DNA of 64,000 nucleotides from Nitrosomonas sp. PY1 (GTDB lineage Bacteria > Pseudomonadota > Gammaproteobacteria > Burkholderiales > Nitrosomonadaceae), in the NCBI RefSeq assembly GCF_022836435.1, contig NZ_BQXC01000001.1, positions 1,066,121-1,130,120 on the forward strand, given 5' to 3'. The stretch's first letter is position 1. Each line of letters starts with the position of its first letter. Positions 34,105 to 43,483 of this stretch are shown in pieces. The notes under the pieces are model-generated. The model had not been told where the DNA came from. It made no database searches and saw nothing but the letters and a program-made list of their open reading frames with translations. A program made the position numbers and the translations under genes.

Positions 34105-34881
34105 TTACTCCGGATAATGATGAGAATGCATTTTGCGGGTATTATTGAAAAAGTTAACAATGAAAGGGTGATCAAAGCGGCTTATTTCATCTAATGTGCC
34201 TACAGCAATAACGCGCTTCTCTGCTAATACTGCAACACGATCAGACAGAGCGATCAATGTTTCTATATCATGTGTAATCATAATGATCGTTAAGTTCATT
34301 TCGCTGCGTAATGACTGGATTAATTTAACAAAACTTACACTGAGTTGAGGATCGAGTCCGGCCGTCGGTTCATCCAAAAAAAGCAATTCCGGGTCTAAAG
34401 CCAGCGCACGAGCCAAAGCGACACGTTTAATCATACCGCCCGATAAAGCAGCAGGCATTTTATCAGCATGCTCGGAACCTATTGCAACCATGTTCAATTT
34501 CATCATCACAAGATCGTATATGGTATCCTCATCAAAAGTGTGTAACTCCCGCAACGGTAGTGCCACATTATCAAATACCGTGAGTGAACTGAATAAAGCG
34601 CCTTGTTGAAACAATACACCTATTCGGTTGTAAATAGTCTTTTCTTTCGAATTGACATAAGAGTTTCTTATTGCACCAAATATTTTTACACTACCGAGAT
34701 AGGCTTTCTCTAGCCCGAGAATTTGTCGTAATAGTGTCGTTTTACCGCTACCCGATCCACCTACAAGCGTCAGTATTTCGCCACGAACAGCCGTCAAGTT
34801 TACATCTTTATGAATAAAGTGCTTGCCAAATCGTGTATGCAGTCCTGTTATTTCGATAACAATCTCGGCCGGATCGATCAT
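34105..34881 (-). CDS. ABC transporter ATP-binding protein (MlaF-like)
   Basis: A 258-residue ATPase. Walker A is GGSGSGKTT, the signature is ALSGGMIKRVALARAL, and Walker B is LLFLDEPTAGLDP, with the switch histidine in THDIET. The GGM-type signature with KRVALARA is typical of MlaF. I start at the ATG at 34881, five bases after the permease stop; an ORF start at 34929 overlaps the permease gene by 44 bases and is less likely. It powers lipid transport together with the permease. Confidence 0.88.
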   Translation of the reverse strand: MIDPAEIVIEITGLHTRFGKHFIHKDVNLTAVRGEILTLVGGSGSGKTTLLRQILGLEKAYLGSVKIFGAIRNSYVNSKEKTIYNRIGVLFQQGALFSSLTVFDNVALPLRELHTFDEDTIYDLVMMKLNMVAIGSEHADKMPAALSGGMIKRVALARALALDPELLFLDEPTAGLDPQLSVSFVKLIQSLRSEMNLTIIMITHDIETLIALSDRVAVLAEKRVIAVGTLDEISRFDHPFIVNFFNNTRKMHSHHYPE

Positions 34882-34885
34882 TGAA

Positions 34886-36019
34886 TTAGCGAATTCCAAT
34901 ATGTGAAAACATGATAGCAAAAATGGCATCGATGATGATAACTATCGTGATAGCCGTCACCACCGAAGAAGTCGTGCCTATTCCCAGACTTTCCGTATTG
35001 GGTTTGATTTTTAGACCAAAATAACAGGCAATTAATCCAATTGTCATGCCACATACCACGCCTTTACTTAACCCTAACCATAAATTGGCAATGGGTACCG
35101 AGTCTGGTAATGCCGACAAAAAATATTGATAGCTCAGGCCCAATTGTATCTCAGCAGCTACAATTCCTCCGATTAGCGCCATCGCGCTTGTCCAAGCTAC
35201 TAGTAAGGGCATAGCGATACCGAGCCCTAGTATTTTCGGTAGTATTAAGCGCTGACTATGCGAAATTCCCATTACAGACAGAGCATCTAACTCTTGTGTG
35301 ACGCGCATTACTCCTAGCTGAGCTGTCATTGCTGAACCCGAACGACCAGCAACAAGAATAGCTGCAAGCATAGGACCTAACTCACGAATAATGCTCATTC
35401 CTAATAAATTCACGATAAAGATATCAGCACCAAATAACTGTAATTGCTTAGAAGCTAAATAGCTAATTACGACACCAATCAAGAACCCAACCAGCGCGGT
35501 AATTCCTAAAGCTTGCGCGCCGGCACGGTAGATATTGGCGGAAATTTCTCGCCAGGGGATATTTGCCGGATGTCTGATCAAGTAGAGCATGTCCAAAAAT
35601 AACTGACCAACTAATGCAATAAGGCCTATGATCATCCGCCAGAATTGTGCTGCTACGTTACCGAGATTAACAATAGGCGATAAGACATCGATCGATTTCT
35701 TCCTATCGATAGGGGGTGTTAATTGTTCAAGCCGTACAAGCATTTGTTCTTGTTCAGGGCGGAGATGAATGAACTTTGGTCGTTGTGCTTGCCAGATACG
35801 CCAAAGAAGGCTAATTCCAACGGAGTCCATTTGCTGAATGTTGGTTAAATCCCATTCTAAATTTGCATAATTGACTTGGTGCTGAGTCAATTCAGCCGTT
35901 AAATCTGACAATACCTTACGCAGTGTTGTAAGAGTATAATCACCTGTTAATACTAAACGCTTGGTATTGTGATCGTCGATCAGTTCATACCATTGCGATA
36001 ATAAAGATCGAGTATGCAT
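34886..36019 (-). CDS. MlaE-type permease with N-terminal STAS domain
   Basis: A 377-residue permease. Residues 1-105 form a STAS domain (LVLTGDYTLTTLRKVLSDLTAEL; LTNIQQMDSVGISLLWRIW), which in other bacteria is a separate small protein (MlaB). From about 120 the sequence reads as MlaE with several membrane helices and the conserved ELGPMLAAILVAGRSGSAMTAQLGVMRVTQELDAL segment. It is first in the MCE operon. The fused STAS domain supports a soluble regulatory part working with the ATPase. Confidence 0.9.
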   Translation of the reverse strand: MHTRSLLSQWYELIDDHNTKRLVLTGDYTLTTLRKVLSDLTAELTQHQVNYANLEWDLTNIQQMDSVGISLLWRIWQAQRPKFIHLRPEQEQMLVRLEQLTPPIDRKKSIDVLSPIVNLGNVAAQFWRMIIGLIALVGQLFLDMLYLIRHPANIPWREISANIYRAGAQALGITALVGFLIGVVISYLASKQLQLFGADIFIVNLLGMSIIRELGPMLAAILVAGRSGSAMTAQLGVMRVTQELDALSVMGISHSQRLILPKILGLGIAMPLLVAWTSAMALIGGIVAAEIQLGLSYQYFLSALPDSVPIANLWLGLSKGVVCGMTIGLIACYFGLKIKPNTESLGIGTTSSVVTAITIVIIIDAIFAIMFSHIGIR

Positions 36020-36113
36020 TCACTGAGTGTAAGTTAAATTCGCAAAATTGCGAGTATTTTTAGGTTGCTGTTACCAGCAGCATTTGAACCTCTACCGTTT
36101 TGGTAGTGTTTTT

Positions 36114-37559
36114 CTAGCGTGATATTTCCGCCCGAGTCATAGCGGGATTGCTGGCGAAATATCCTTTGATGCCTAAGAAAACAGCGTTCGCCATTTTATT
36201 TTGATAATCCTGGCTACGCAATTTTTCCTCTTCTTTGGGATTACTAAGAAATGCAGTTTCAACTAGGATTGATGGAATATCAGGTGATTTCAATACTGCA
36301 AAACCGGCTTGTTCAACATTTCTTTTGTGTAAGTGATTAATTTTTCCGAGTTGCTGCAATACTTCATCAGCCAGCTTGGAGCTATCATTGATTGCTGCAT
36401 TCAAGGATAAATCTAATAATAGCTCTTTGATATCGCGTGATTTCGATGTGATGTCTATACCACCCATTAAGTCGTTATCGACGCTATTTTCTTTGTTTGC
36501 CAGCCAGCTTGCAGTAGTCGATGAAGCGCCATGTTCGGAAAGTGTGAATACCGATGAACCATGCGCATGTGATTTAGGATTGGCGTCTGCGTGAATTGAA
36601 ACAAATAAATCCGCATTTGCGCGGCGTGCATTAATACGACGCTGCGGCAATGAAATATAATAATCCCCATTTCGAGTCAAAACAGCTCGCATATTAGGCT
36701 CTTTATCAATTCTTTCCTTCAATTTCCGGGCGATGGCCAAAGTAATATCCTTCTCTTGTGTGCCTTGATAACCAATTGCTCCAGGATCTTTGCCTCCATG
36801 GCCGGCGTCAATAGCAACAACAATGATTTTGGGAACCATGACTGCTTTACGATTTTGATTTTTTGTTGTTGAATTGTTCCCAACTCGATTCGCATGGGAA
36901 TCATTTTTTTCAGGTTTAGGATGAGGGCGTTGGGCTTGTGTTTGTGCTAATTTTTTCGATGGTTCATTTAACAACAGAACGTTTACAAGTTCATCCAGGC
37001 CATCCGGTTCGTAATCAGTTTTTCTATTGGAAAATTTTTTGTAAGGAGTATTTAACTTGCTTGCTTTGTCAGGGTGATAAATATCGAGTACCAATCGATG
37101 CGAAAAACCATCTTGAGGCTTCAAAACAAAAGCGTGAGGTATTACATTAGCTTTTAAGTCAAATACCAAGCGAACAATAGCAGGCTTGAATTGTCCTATC
37201 CGAATCTTTTGCACCAGTGGATCGATCGCATTCACTTTTTGTGTGAGTGCTCCTAGCGTATTGGAAAGCTTGATGTTGCTGAGATCTAAAATAACTCGAT
37301 GCGGATTTTCCAGTGTACTTAATTCATACTGAATTTGTTGCTTGGATTCCAAAGTGATGCGTGTATAGTTTGGTGTCAATCCAACATTAACAGATTGGAG
37401 GTTTTCATCGGCTGCAAGTACAGTTTGATGAATGTCTATCAAACTGAACAATAGGATTAACAAAAAAGCTGACGCAAGAATTTTCTTTGCGAAGACAAAG
37501 CAACTCGCATGCAAAAAATAATTCAAGTTTTTTTCTGATTTCGCCAATGTTCTAAGCAC
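36114..37559 (-). CDS. amiC: N-acetylmuramoyl-L-alanine amidase (AmiC-type)
   Basis: A 481-residue exported amidase. The N-terminal hydrophobic stretch (KKILASAFLLILLFSLIDIHQTVLA) is a signal peptide. Residues about 50-150 are an AMIN domain (SVNVGLTPNYTRITLESKQQIQYELSTLENPHRVILDLSN), which targets the septum. The Amidase_3 domain begins at VVAIDAGHGGKDPGAIGYQGTQEKDI, with zinc-binding His in DAGHGG, then NADLFVSIHADANP and a late ILVETAFLSNPKEE glutamate. It cleaves septal peptidoglycan during cell separation. The start overlaps the end of tsaE by 37 bases, and the exact start is uncertain. Confidence 0.9.
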   Translation of the reverse strand: MLRTLAKSEKNLNYFLHASCFVFAKKILASAFLLILLFSLIDIHQTVLAADENLQSVNVGLTPNYTRITLESKQQIQYELSTLENPHRVILDLSNIKLSNTLGALTQKVNAIDPLVQKIRIGQFKPAIVRLVFDLKANVIPHAFVLKPQDGFSHRLVLDIYHPDKASKLNTPYKKFSNRKTDYEPDGLDELVNVLLLNEPSKKLAQTQAQRPHPKPEKNDSHANRVGNNSTTKNQNRKAVMVPKIIVVAIDAGHGGKDPGAIGYQGTQEKDITLAIARKLKERIDKEPNMRAVLTRNGDYYISLPQRRINARRANADLFVSIHADANPKSHAHGSSVFTLSEHGASSTTASWLANKENSVDNDLMGGIDITSKSRDIKELLLDLSLNAAINDSSKLADEVLQQLGKINHLHKRNVEQAGFAVLKSPDIPSILVETAFLSNPKEEEKLRSQDYQNKMANAVFLGIKGYFASNPAMTRAEISR

Positions 37560-38032
37560 CGTTTCCCAGCATCTGTACCCGTTTTAATCGTTATGTTGCG
37601 ACCCGCTTCAAGAATTTCTATAGAAAACTCTAAATCTGCGCTTGGCAAGAGATTTCCGGTTTTTTCTGGCCATTCAACAAAACAAATTGATGTTGAATTA
37701 AAATATTCCCGAAAACCTGCTTCCTCCCACTCGTGGAAATCAGCGAATCTATAAAAATCAAAATGATACAAGTATAACCTAGAAATTTTATAGATTTCAA
37801 CTAAATTGTAGGTCGGACTCTTGACTATCCCTTGATAACCAAGTCCGTGTAAAATGCCTCGCACAAGAGTTGTTTTGCCCGCGCCCAGATTACCTATTAA
37901 AGTGACGATTAAGCCGATTTGTAGGAAAGGCGCGAAATTGTTGCCAAAATCCAACATGGCAGCTTCATCAGCAAGATAATAAACTCCATTTCGATGATTC
38001 GAATCGGAATGCGCGGAGTTTGATAGCATCAT
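37523..38032 (-). CDS. tsaE: tRNA threonylcarbamoyladenosine biosynthesis ATPase TsaE
   Basis: An ATPase of about 169 residues. Walker A is GNLGAGKTT. The segment SPTYNLVEIYKI and HFDFYRFADFHEWEEAGFREYF are family hallmarks, with the WEE glutamate in the active site. TsaE works with TsaB and TsaD to form t6A on tRNAs that read ANN codons. The start at 38032 (or 38029) keeps it clear of the divergent queG, whose start is at 38068. The longer reading would overlap queG. Confidence 0.88.
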   Translation of the reverse strand: MMLSNSAHSDSNHRNGVYYLADEAAMLDFGNNFAPFLQIGLIVTLIGNLGAGKTTLVRGILHGLGYQGIVKSPTYNLVEIYKISRLYLYHFDFYRFADFHEWEEAGFREYFNSTSICFVEWPEKTGNLLPSADLEFSIEILEAGRNITIKTGTDAGKRCLEHWRNQKKT

Positions 38033-38067
38033 ATAAAATACGACTTCAATAAATATCTTAGTGAAAA

Positions 38068-39168
38068 ATGATTGATTATGCCGCATTGGCTAGTAACATA
38101 AAAGCTTGGGGAAAAGCGCTTGGTTTCCATGATGTGCGTATTGCCAATGCGCAAGCCGATATGCTGCAGATTGAATCTGAATTACAGGAATGGTTAAACA
38201 ATGGCTTCCACGGTGACATGGATTATATGGCAAAACATGGCACCAAGCGTACGCGTCCGGCAGAACTAGAACCACGAACACAGCGCGTTATATCAGTCTG
38301 TATGAATTATACGCCACCTGATGCGCATAATAGCTGGGATGTTATCAATAATGCACAAAAAGCTTTTATTTCACGTTATGCGCTTGGGCGTGATTATCAC
38401 AAGGTATTGCGTGCGCGGTTGCAAAAACTAGCGGATAAAATTACCGATGAAATCGGTTCATTCAATTATCGTGTTTTTTCAGATAGTGCGCCAGTGATGG
38501 AAGTAGCTTGGGCGCGACAATCGGGTTTAGGTTGGCGTGGAAAGCATACTTTACTGCTTTCACGTCAGGCGGGTTCAATGTTTTTCCTTGCAGAGATGTA
38601 TACTGATCTACCGTTGCTCGTTGATGAAGCAACGACTAATCAGTATTGCGGTAGTTGTACTCGATGTATTGATGTTTGCCCAACACAGGCTATTGTAGCT
38701 CCTTACCAGGTCGATGCGCGGCGTTGCATTTCCTATTTGACAATTGAATTAAAAGGCAGCATCCCCGAAGATTTAAGACCTTTGATTGGTAATCGTATCT
38801 ACGGATGCGATGATTGCCAGTTAGTGTGTCCATGGAATAAGTTTGCACATCTGACTGCAGAAAAAGATTTTCACGTACGCAATGGTTTGGATAATGTCAC
38901 ATTGGTGGAATTATTCGCCTGGAGTCAGCAAGTATTCGAGTCTCGGTTGGCTGGAAGTCCTATTCGTCGTATCGGTTATTCGCAATGGTTGCGTAATATC
39001 GCGGTTGGCCTAGGTAACGCACCTTATTCAAGCGAAATAGTTCAGGTATTGCAAGCTCGGCAAGATGATTCGTCTGCATTGGTACGTGAGCATGTGCAAT
39101 GGGCGCTCAAGCAACAAGAGCTCAAGCGGTTACATAAAAATGAATCTGGAATTACATCAAAATGTTAA
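38068..39168 (+). CDS. queG: Epoxyqueuosine reductase QueG
   Basis: A 366-residue iron-sulfur and cobalamin enzyme that performs the last step of queuosine synthesis on tRNA. The two 4Fe-4S motifs are visible: CGSCTRCIDVCPTQAI and CDDCQLVCPWN. The N-terminal half has the cobalamin-binding pattern (GRDYHKVLRARLQKL; DSAPVMEVAWARQSGLGWRGKHTLLLS). The ORF starts directly after the divergent tsaE. The length fits the family. Confidence 0.95.
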   Translation: MIDYAALASNIKAWGKALGFHDVRIANAQADMLQIESELQEWLNNGFHGDMDYMAKHGTKRTRPAELEPRTQRVISVCMNYTPPDAHNSWDVINNAQKAFISRYALGRDYHKVLRARLQKLADKITDEIGSFNYRVFSDSAPVMEVAWARQSGLGWRGKHTLLLSRQAGSMFFLAEMYTDLPLLVDEATTNQYCGSCTRCIDVCPTQAIVAPYQVDARRCISYLTIELKGSIPEDLRPLIGNRIYGCDDCQLVCPWNKFAHLTAEKDFHVRNGLDNVTLVELFAWSQQVFESRLAGSPIRRIGYSQWLRNIAVGLGNAPYSSEIVQVLQARQDDSSALVREHVQWALKQQELKRLHKNESGITSKC

Positions 39169-39259
39169 ATTAACTATTGCCGTATCGAGTAGCTTCCGAG
39201 CTTTTGTATTCAATTCTGCAAGCGCTTGTTCTTACTAACTCTGCTAGTCCAGAGCCTTA

Positions 39260-40093
39260 TTAATTTTCGTTGAGCAGCCAATTGAACTCAAGAAATTGAA
39301 TGTCGGCATATTCTTCAACTGATTCGCGAGCTTGTGGGGTATCGGCTAGGCTGTCGCGATAGTGCGTAAAGAATTGTCTAAGACTAGACCAGCCATGCCA
39401 CCCACGTTCAAAATCTTCACTATACCAGTCGAAGATTTCTGAAACCTCTAGCCTTTTCGTTTCTTCGTTGTAGCGGTTGCGCGAGCGGTCCGATAGGAAA
39501 TTACGCGTTGCTTTTTCCAACTGGTTTTCCAGTTCTATGCCGGTATATGCGCGATTCAGCAGCGCTGGACTGCCGATGGATCCTTGATGGAGCGCGAAAT
39601 GAATGCGCGGTTCATCAAAATTTCCAGGCTGGCGTATCATGTCTTCAACATCATTTAATGAAAGAACTGTCCCGAATAACGAGATGAAGCCTAATTCTCG
39701 CTGGTTTTTTAACATAGAGATTAGGCGAGATTTCCATGAAAGAGTTACTGGTGCGTAAGCTCTCAGGACAAAAAGTGAAGAATAGCTTCTAAGGATCATT
39801 TCTATGGTGGCTGCATTGTAAGCGTTGATCAAGAAAGCCAATTGTTCTGATTGATTCCAGTTGAAGAAATTACTTTTTTTGACTTTTGCAAGTTGAGACA
39901 GATATTGCTGCAACTGACTATGATATTGCGCTATTCCGAGATAATTTACCTGGCTGGTTTGCCCTTGGTTTTTTGTGACGACATGCGCACGCAGCAATTC
40001 ATCCCACACTAAATGGTCAAAACGATTTGCCAGAACGTTGTGTGAGGCGAAACATAATAATAATGCCAATATTAATTGCGTAATCGTCATCAT
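39260..40093 (-). CDS. DUF547 domain-containing exported protein
   Basis: A DUF547 protein of about 277 residues with a signal peptide (MMTITQLILALLLCFASHNVLA). The core FDHLVWDELLRAHVV, LAFLINAYNAATIEMIL and IHFALHQGSIGSPALLNRAYTG pattern is characteristic of this family, including a conserved asparagine-tyrosine-asparagine motif and HxALxxGS. The family function is unknown; several members are exported. I begin at the ATG at 40093, the last start that keeps the signal peptide intact; longer versions to 40108 and 40168 exist. Confidence 0.83.
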   Translation of the reverse strand: MMTITQLILALLLCFASHNVLANRFDHLVWDELLRAHVVTKNQGQTSQVNYLGIAQYHSQLQQYLSQLAKVKKSNFFNWNQSEQLAFLINAYNAATIEMILRSYSSLFVLRAYAPVTLSWKSRLISMLKNQRELGFISLFGTVLSLNDVEDMIRQPGNFDEPRIHFALHQGSIGSPALLNRAYTGIELENQLEKATRNFLSDRSRNRYNEETKRLEVSEIFDWYSEDFERGWHGWSSLRQFFTHYRDSLADTPQARESVEEYADIQFLEFNWLLNEN

Positions 40094-40154
40094 AAATTTA
40101 CCGTGCATGCTCAGAGGGACAGAGTTAATATTATTAATCACATTATAAAAACAT

Positions 40155-40318
40155 AAGGTGAAGCCCAAGCTGGCAATGATATAGATGGGATAGAAGAATT
40201 GGTCAGTAATCTTGCAAAAAATCCTACTCTTGGAACTTGCCGTAATGATTTGAAAGATGATTTACTTGGTTTTCCTTATCAAAACCATAATCTTTTTATC
40301 AGAACTGGGAAAATATAA
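40155..40318 (+). pseudogene. Remnant of a ParE/RelE-type toxin gene
   Basis: In the plus frame from about 40157 to the stop TAA at 40316 the residues run IEELVSNLAKNPTLGTCRND then LKDDLLGFPYQNHNLFIR. This is the pattern of ParE toxins (a helix, then NPxLGxxRxDL, then the FPxxxHxIxYR strand). It has no start, and the C-terminal strand is missing. It appears to be a decayed fragment in the gap before the eCIS effector. No antitoxin is seen next to it. Confidence 0.4.
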
Positions 40319-40504
40319 AATACCGGTAACCGCAGAATTTGGAAAAAACGGCACGACAAGATTTATCAGGAATTTCTGCGATCAGCAGATCATGCGATCA
40401 GATACCTCAAAAAGATTGCTTTTCGTCGTTGAAGCCCATAAGAAGCGTATAATTTTCGCTAGCCGGGCAGGGTAAGTTCAATCACGCAGGGAGAGCGTAC
40501 ACAT
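40319..40504. other. Gap between toxin remnant and eCIS effector
   Basis: I see no convincing gene here. Together with the toxin remnant, this forms a region of more than 300 bases without an intact gene. The end of the stretch contains the effector ribosome binding site (AGGGAGAG about eight bases before the ATG), so the effector promoter should lie in this region. Confidence 0.4.
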
Positions 40505-42994
40505 ATGACCAAAAAACAACGATTCGCGCAACAACAATCGAGCAATCCGGTTGCTAAAACGCCGAAACCGGCTGCTACTACCAATTCAGATTTTCAGTCC
40601 TCTGCCAGACCGATCGCAAATTCATTGCAACGCGTGCGTGGCAATCCGGGATATCTCTCACCTGCCGATATTCTTCAGTTACAGCGCACGATCGGAAACC
40701 GGGCAGTGGGGGTTTTGCTGGCAGGATATACTGCCCAATCTCCTATTATTCAGGCTAAACTCACCGTCAACGCACCTGGCGATAAATACGAGCAAGAAGC
40801 GGATCGAGTGGCGGAGCAAGTGATGCGAATGCCAGCGGTGCAGCCGGAAGAACTTGAAAAAGTTGATAAACCAGTAATTATGACCCTGACGGAGACACAA
40901 CGAGATGGCAATGGTTCTTTTGAAGTAGATGGCGTTTTTGAGCGGCAATTGGCGGCTAGCCAAGGTAGCGGACAACCATTGCCGCAGGGCTTAAGAGATG
41001 AATTTAGTACCAAGTTTGGCAATGATTTTAGCAATGTCAGGATTCATACAGATAGCCAAGCCGACCGGCTAAATCAATCCATTCATGCCAAGGCGTTTAC
41101 TACGGAACAAGACGTATTTTTTCGCGCTGGTGAATACAATCCTGATAGTCAATCTGGACGGAAGCTAATAGCTCATGAGCTGACGCATGTTCTGCAACAA
41201 TCGAGCAGTGATAACAGATCAATGAAAATGGGTAGCATGCCGAATATGTCATTGATTCAGCGGGAATACGATCCGAGTGATGTTCAAAAAGTCACTCTTG
41301 GTAAGCTCTATAAAATGAAACAGTGCTGGTACGAAGCCGCAAAAAATCTAATTCGAGAAAAGCTTAAAGACAAACCCTATATAAATGCTACACTAGAAAA
41401 TGCTACACGACGTATTAATGACTACGAAGTAGCGTCTAACATATGTGAAGGAATGTTTAATAATGAAAATCCTGTGATCGATGAAGATGAGCTAGAACAG
41501 CATTTTCCTAAGAATCTACCGGCACAACTTTATAGAGAAATTGCTAATGTTTTTCATGAAGATGCTAATTCAGTTAAGGAAGCGCTTAGAAATAGCTATA
41601 TCAGGGTGTTAAACAGCCGGGACTGGGTTCCTATTGTTAAGGAAATGAATTTTGGTTCTGATCAAAATCCTGACATTTTTACAAGCACCATAACTCCTGT
41701 TAATGAAAACTATGATATTACTTATGGCAGCAGATTAGGGAAACGTTATGGCCAGACTGGTTTTAACAGTATGTCCACCAAGAATCGTTTGACAGATATG
41801 GATCCTAAAGAGCAAAACCGTACGACTAATCTTGCTTATACGGAATATCGTGCTGGTGGAGCAAATGCGGACGGCAAAGTGCTTTTTGCCGCTTTTAGAA
41901 GTGGATCGTTGTCTGGAAAGTCTATCAAAAGTGACCAGGATCCTCAGGCTAACTGGAAAGTTACTTTGGAAAATACTAAAGAATTGTTGCAAGCGATGGT
42001 CATAAAACATCTACAACATGTTGACTCAACGGAACGGTTTAATTTGTTGAATCGAGTATCTGTTGCATCTATTCCTGTGACGTCGATCAGTCTCCAATCA
42101 GGTGGGTTGGGTGCCGAAGGCGGGCAAATAAAAGAACAATTGCGGGCGCTAATGGCGTTTGACTATGAGTCGAGCGGTAAAGAGCACACTATGGAGATAG
42201 TCCGCAACTACAATGGTGCGCCAACTAAAAAGTATATTAAAGTCAGATTTAACGTTATCGCATTGAATATGGGAGTCAATGCGCAAGGTTGGACTGCACC
42301 CGGAGCGCTAACCCAAAATTCGAAAGCGATTGCTAAATTAGGTGTTGCAGTAAAAGATTATTTCACCATGTCAAGAAGAGCTTTAATCGAACATAGGGGA
42401 AGCTTAGTAGGAAAAAGAGTTGCTGAGCAATCTCCAATAAATAATCAAATTAAGGAAATAAAGAATAATAATAAAAAGATTGAGCAACTATGGAAAAAAA
42501 TTTCAGCCGGAAAAGGGGAAATTTCCAGCTATAAAATGTCTTCCAGAATTGCCAATCTTGCTTTTTTGTTGGGTCATATGGTCCATTTCAATTGTAAGAG
42601 CGGTAAAGATCGTACTGGAGTACAGGATGTCGAATCAAAATATCTGGCACATCGGATGCATCGGGCGGCAGAAAATCAAAATCCTCAGAAACAATTGGTA
42701 CCTAAACATAAGTTAGCAGATGAAAGCCAGCGAGACGACTTTAAAAAAATGCTTTTTGAAAGCGGCAGCCTGGAAATGCAGGAATACAATACAGGTGGTC
42801 AGGGCTATAAAATCGCTCCACAGGCTTCAACCCTGCATACTGTGATGGGAAGCATAACTGCACCGACTTTTCTAACGCTACCTTATACAGCAATGATGGG
42901 TTTGGACCGGGAGCTCATGTATCGGATTGGTGGGGATAAAGTGCTTAAAGAAATCCAGGGGCTGCAACGATATACTGATATTGACAAGATTTAA
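40505..42994 (+). CDS. eCIS effector: DUF4157 loading domain fused to SopB/IpgD-like phosphoinositide phosphatase
   Basis: An 829-residue protein with two modules. The first 240 residues are typical of eCIS-associated payloads: LQRTIGNRAV near 60, IQAKLTVNAPGDKYEQEADRVAEQVM, and then a DUF4157 domain ending in HELTHVLQQ (HExxH at residues 224-228). From about 370 the sequence follows SopB/IpgD, T3SS effectors that hydrolyse phosphoinositides. TGFNSMSTKNRLTD, TTNLAYTEYRAGG and VLFAAFRSGSLSG align with the N-terminal part, NVIALNMGVN with the SopB NVGVN motif, and HFNCKSGKDRTG (Cys697, Arg703) is the catalytic CX5R loop. GSLEMQEYNTGGQGYKI matches the region after the active site. It lies at the end of the eCIS locus in convergent orientation and is the probable payload, acting in a eukaryotic cell. 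The family match is strong; delivery is inferred. Confidence 0.87.
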   Translation: MTKKQRFAQQQSSNPVAKTPKPAATTNSDFQSSARPIANSLQRVRGNPGYLSPADILQLQRTIGNRAVGVLLAGYTAQSPIIQAKLTVNAPGDKYEQEADRVAEQVMRMPAVQPEELEKVDKPVIMTLTETQRDGNGSFEVDGVFERQLAASQGSGQPLPQGLRDEFSTKFGNDFSNVRIHTDSQADRLNQSIHAKAFTTEQDVFFRAGEYNPDSQSGRKLIAHELTHVLQQSSSDNRSMKMGSMPNMSLIQREYDPSDVQKVTLGKLYKMKQCWYEAAKNLIREKLKDKPYINATLENATRRINDYEVASNICEGMFNNENPVIDEDELEQHFPKNLPAQLYREIANVFHEDANSVKEALRNSYIRVLNSRDWVPIVKEMNFGSDQNPDIFTSTITPVNENYDITYGSRLGKRYGQTGFNSMSTKNRLTDMDPKEQNRTTNLAYTEYRAGGANADGKVLFAAFRSGSLSGKSIKSDQDPQANWKVTLENTKELLQAMVIKHLQHVDSTERFNLLNRVSVASIPVTSISLQSGGLGAEGGQIKEQLRALMAFDYESSGKEHTMEIVRNYNGAPTKKYIKVRFNVIALNMGVNAQGWTAPGALTQNSKAIAKLGVAVKDYFTMSRRALIEHRGSLVGKRVAEQSPINNQIKEIKNNNKKIEQLWKKISAGKGEISSYKMSSRIANLAFLLGHMVHFNCKSGKDRTGVQDVESKYLAHRMHRAAENQNPQKQLVPKHKLADESQRDDFKKMLFESGSLEMQEYNTGGQGYKIAPQASTLHTVMGSITAPTFLTLPYTAMMGLDRELMYRIGGDKVLKEIQGLQRYTDIDKI

Positions 42995-43483
42995 TGTTAA
43001 TCCTTACATTTAAAGAGCTTCTGATTAAACCATTCGATAAACTCGGAGTGAACGTTAAGTATTTGATTTCGTTTTTGCGACGCACCTAGCGGGCATAAAA
43101 TCCTGTCAAATGTCCTTCCTGAGTGAAGTCGAAGGGTATGACGAAATCCACTACATCCATAAGCTTTGCGAAACGACTGAGGCCGAGGCAAGAACGGTTC
43201 AACTGGTTTGGACACGATTTCAGCGCATTTTCCGCCGTTTGGTTCCGCGGGAGCAGCGGCGGAAATGTCCAATCGATCCAGTCAGCGGTTGATGCCAACC
43301 GCTCTCATGTCTTCTGCCAACTGAAGGCAAAACCCGAATCGGCACGGACGCAGTTGGAAATAGCTTGCGTGTTTCCGGTAGGATCGTTTTACCGGGCTGG
43401 TATAGATTCGGTCTTTTCGGTTTTAAATTTTCGAAGGGCTCAGCGAGCGGGTTCAAACATTAAAAGGCCGAATCAATCAGAAG
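42995..43483. repeat. Hairpin-rich intergenic region with repeat-like segments
   Basis: This 489-base stretch between convergent genes holds several inverted repeats: TTTCCGCCG (43229-43237) with CGGCGGAAA (43257-43265), AGCGGTTG-ATGC-CAACCGCT (43284-43303), and CCGGTA with TACCGG near 43376-43396. It begins and ends with CTGAGTGAAGTCGAAGGG-like and CGAAGGGCTCAGCGAGCG-like sequence, which resembles common extragenic repeats. Frames within it have no protein-like character. It probably acts as a transcription barrier and stores old repeats. Confidence 0.55.

Noticed and set aside
34882..34929. Longer N-terminus of the MlaF-like ATPase
   Set aside because: The extra residues overlap the end of the permease gene and do not resemble the family opening.
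40257..40475. 72-codon frame before the effector gene
   Set aside because: It overlaps the ParE-like remnant in another frame, has no ribosome binding site and no known motif.
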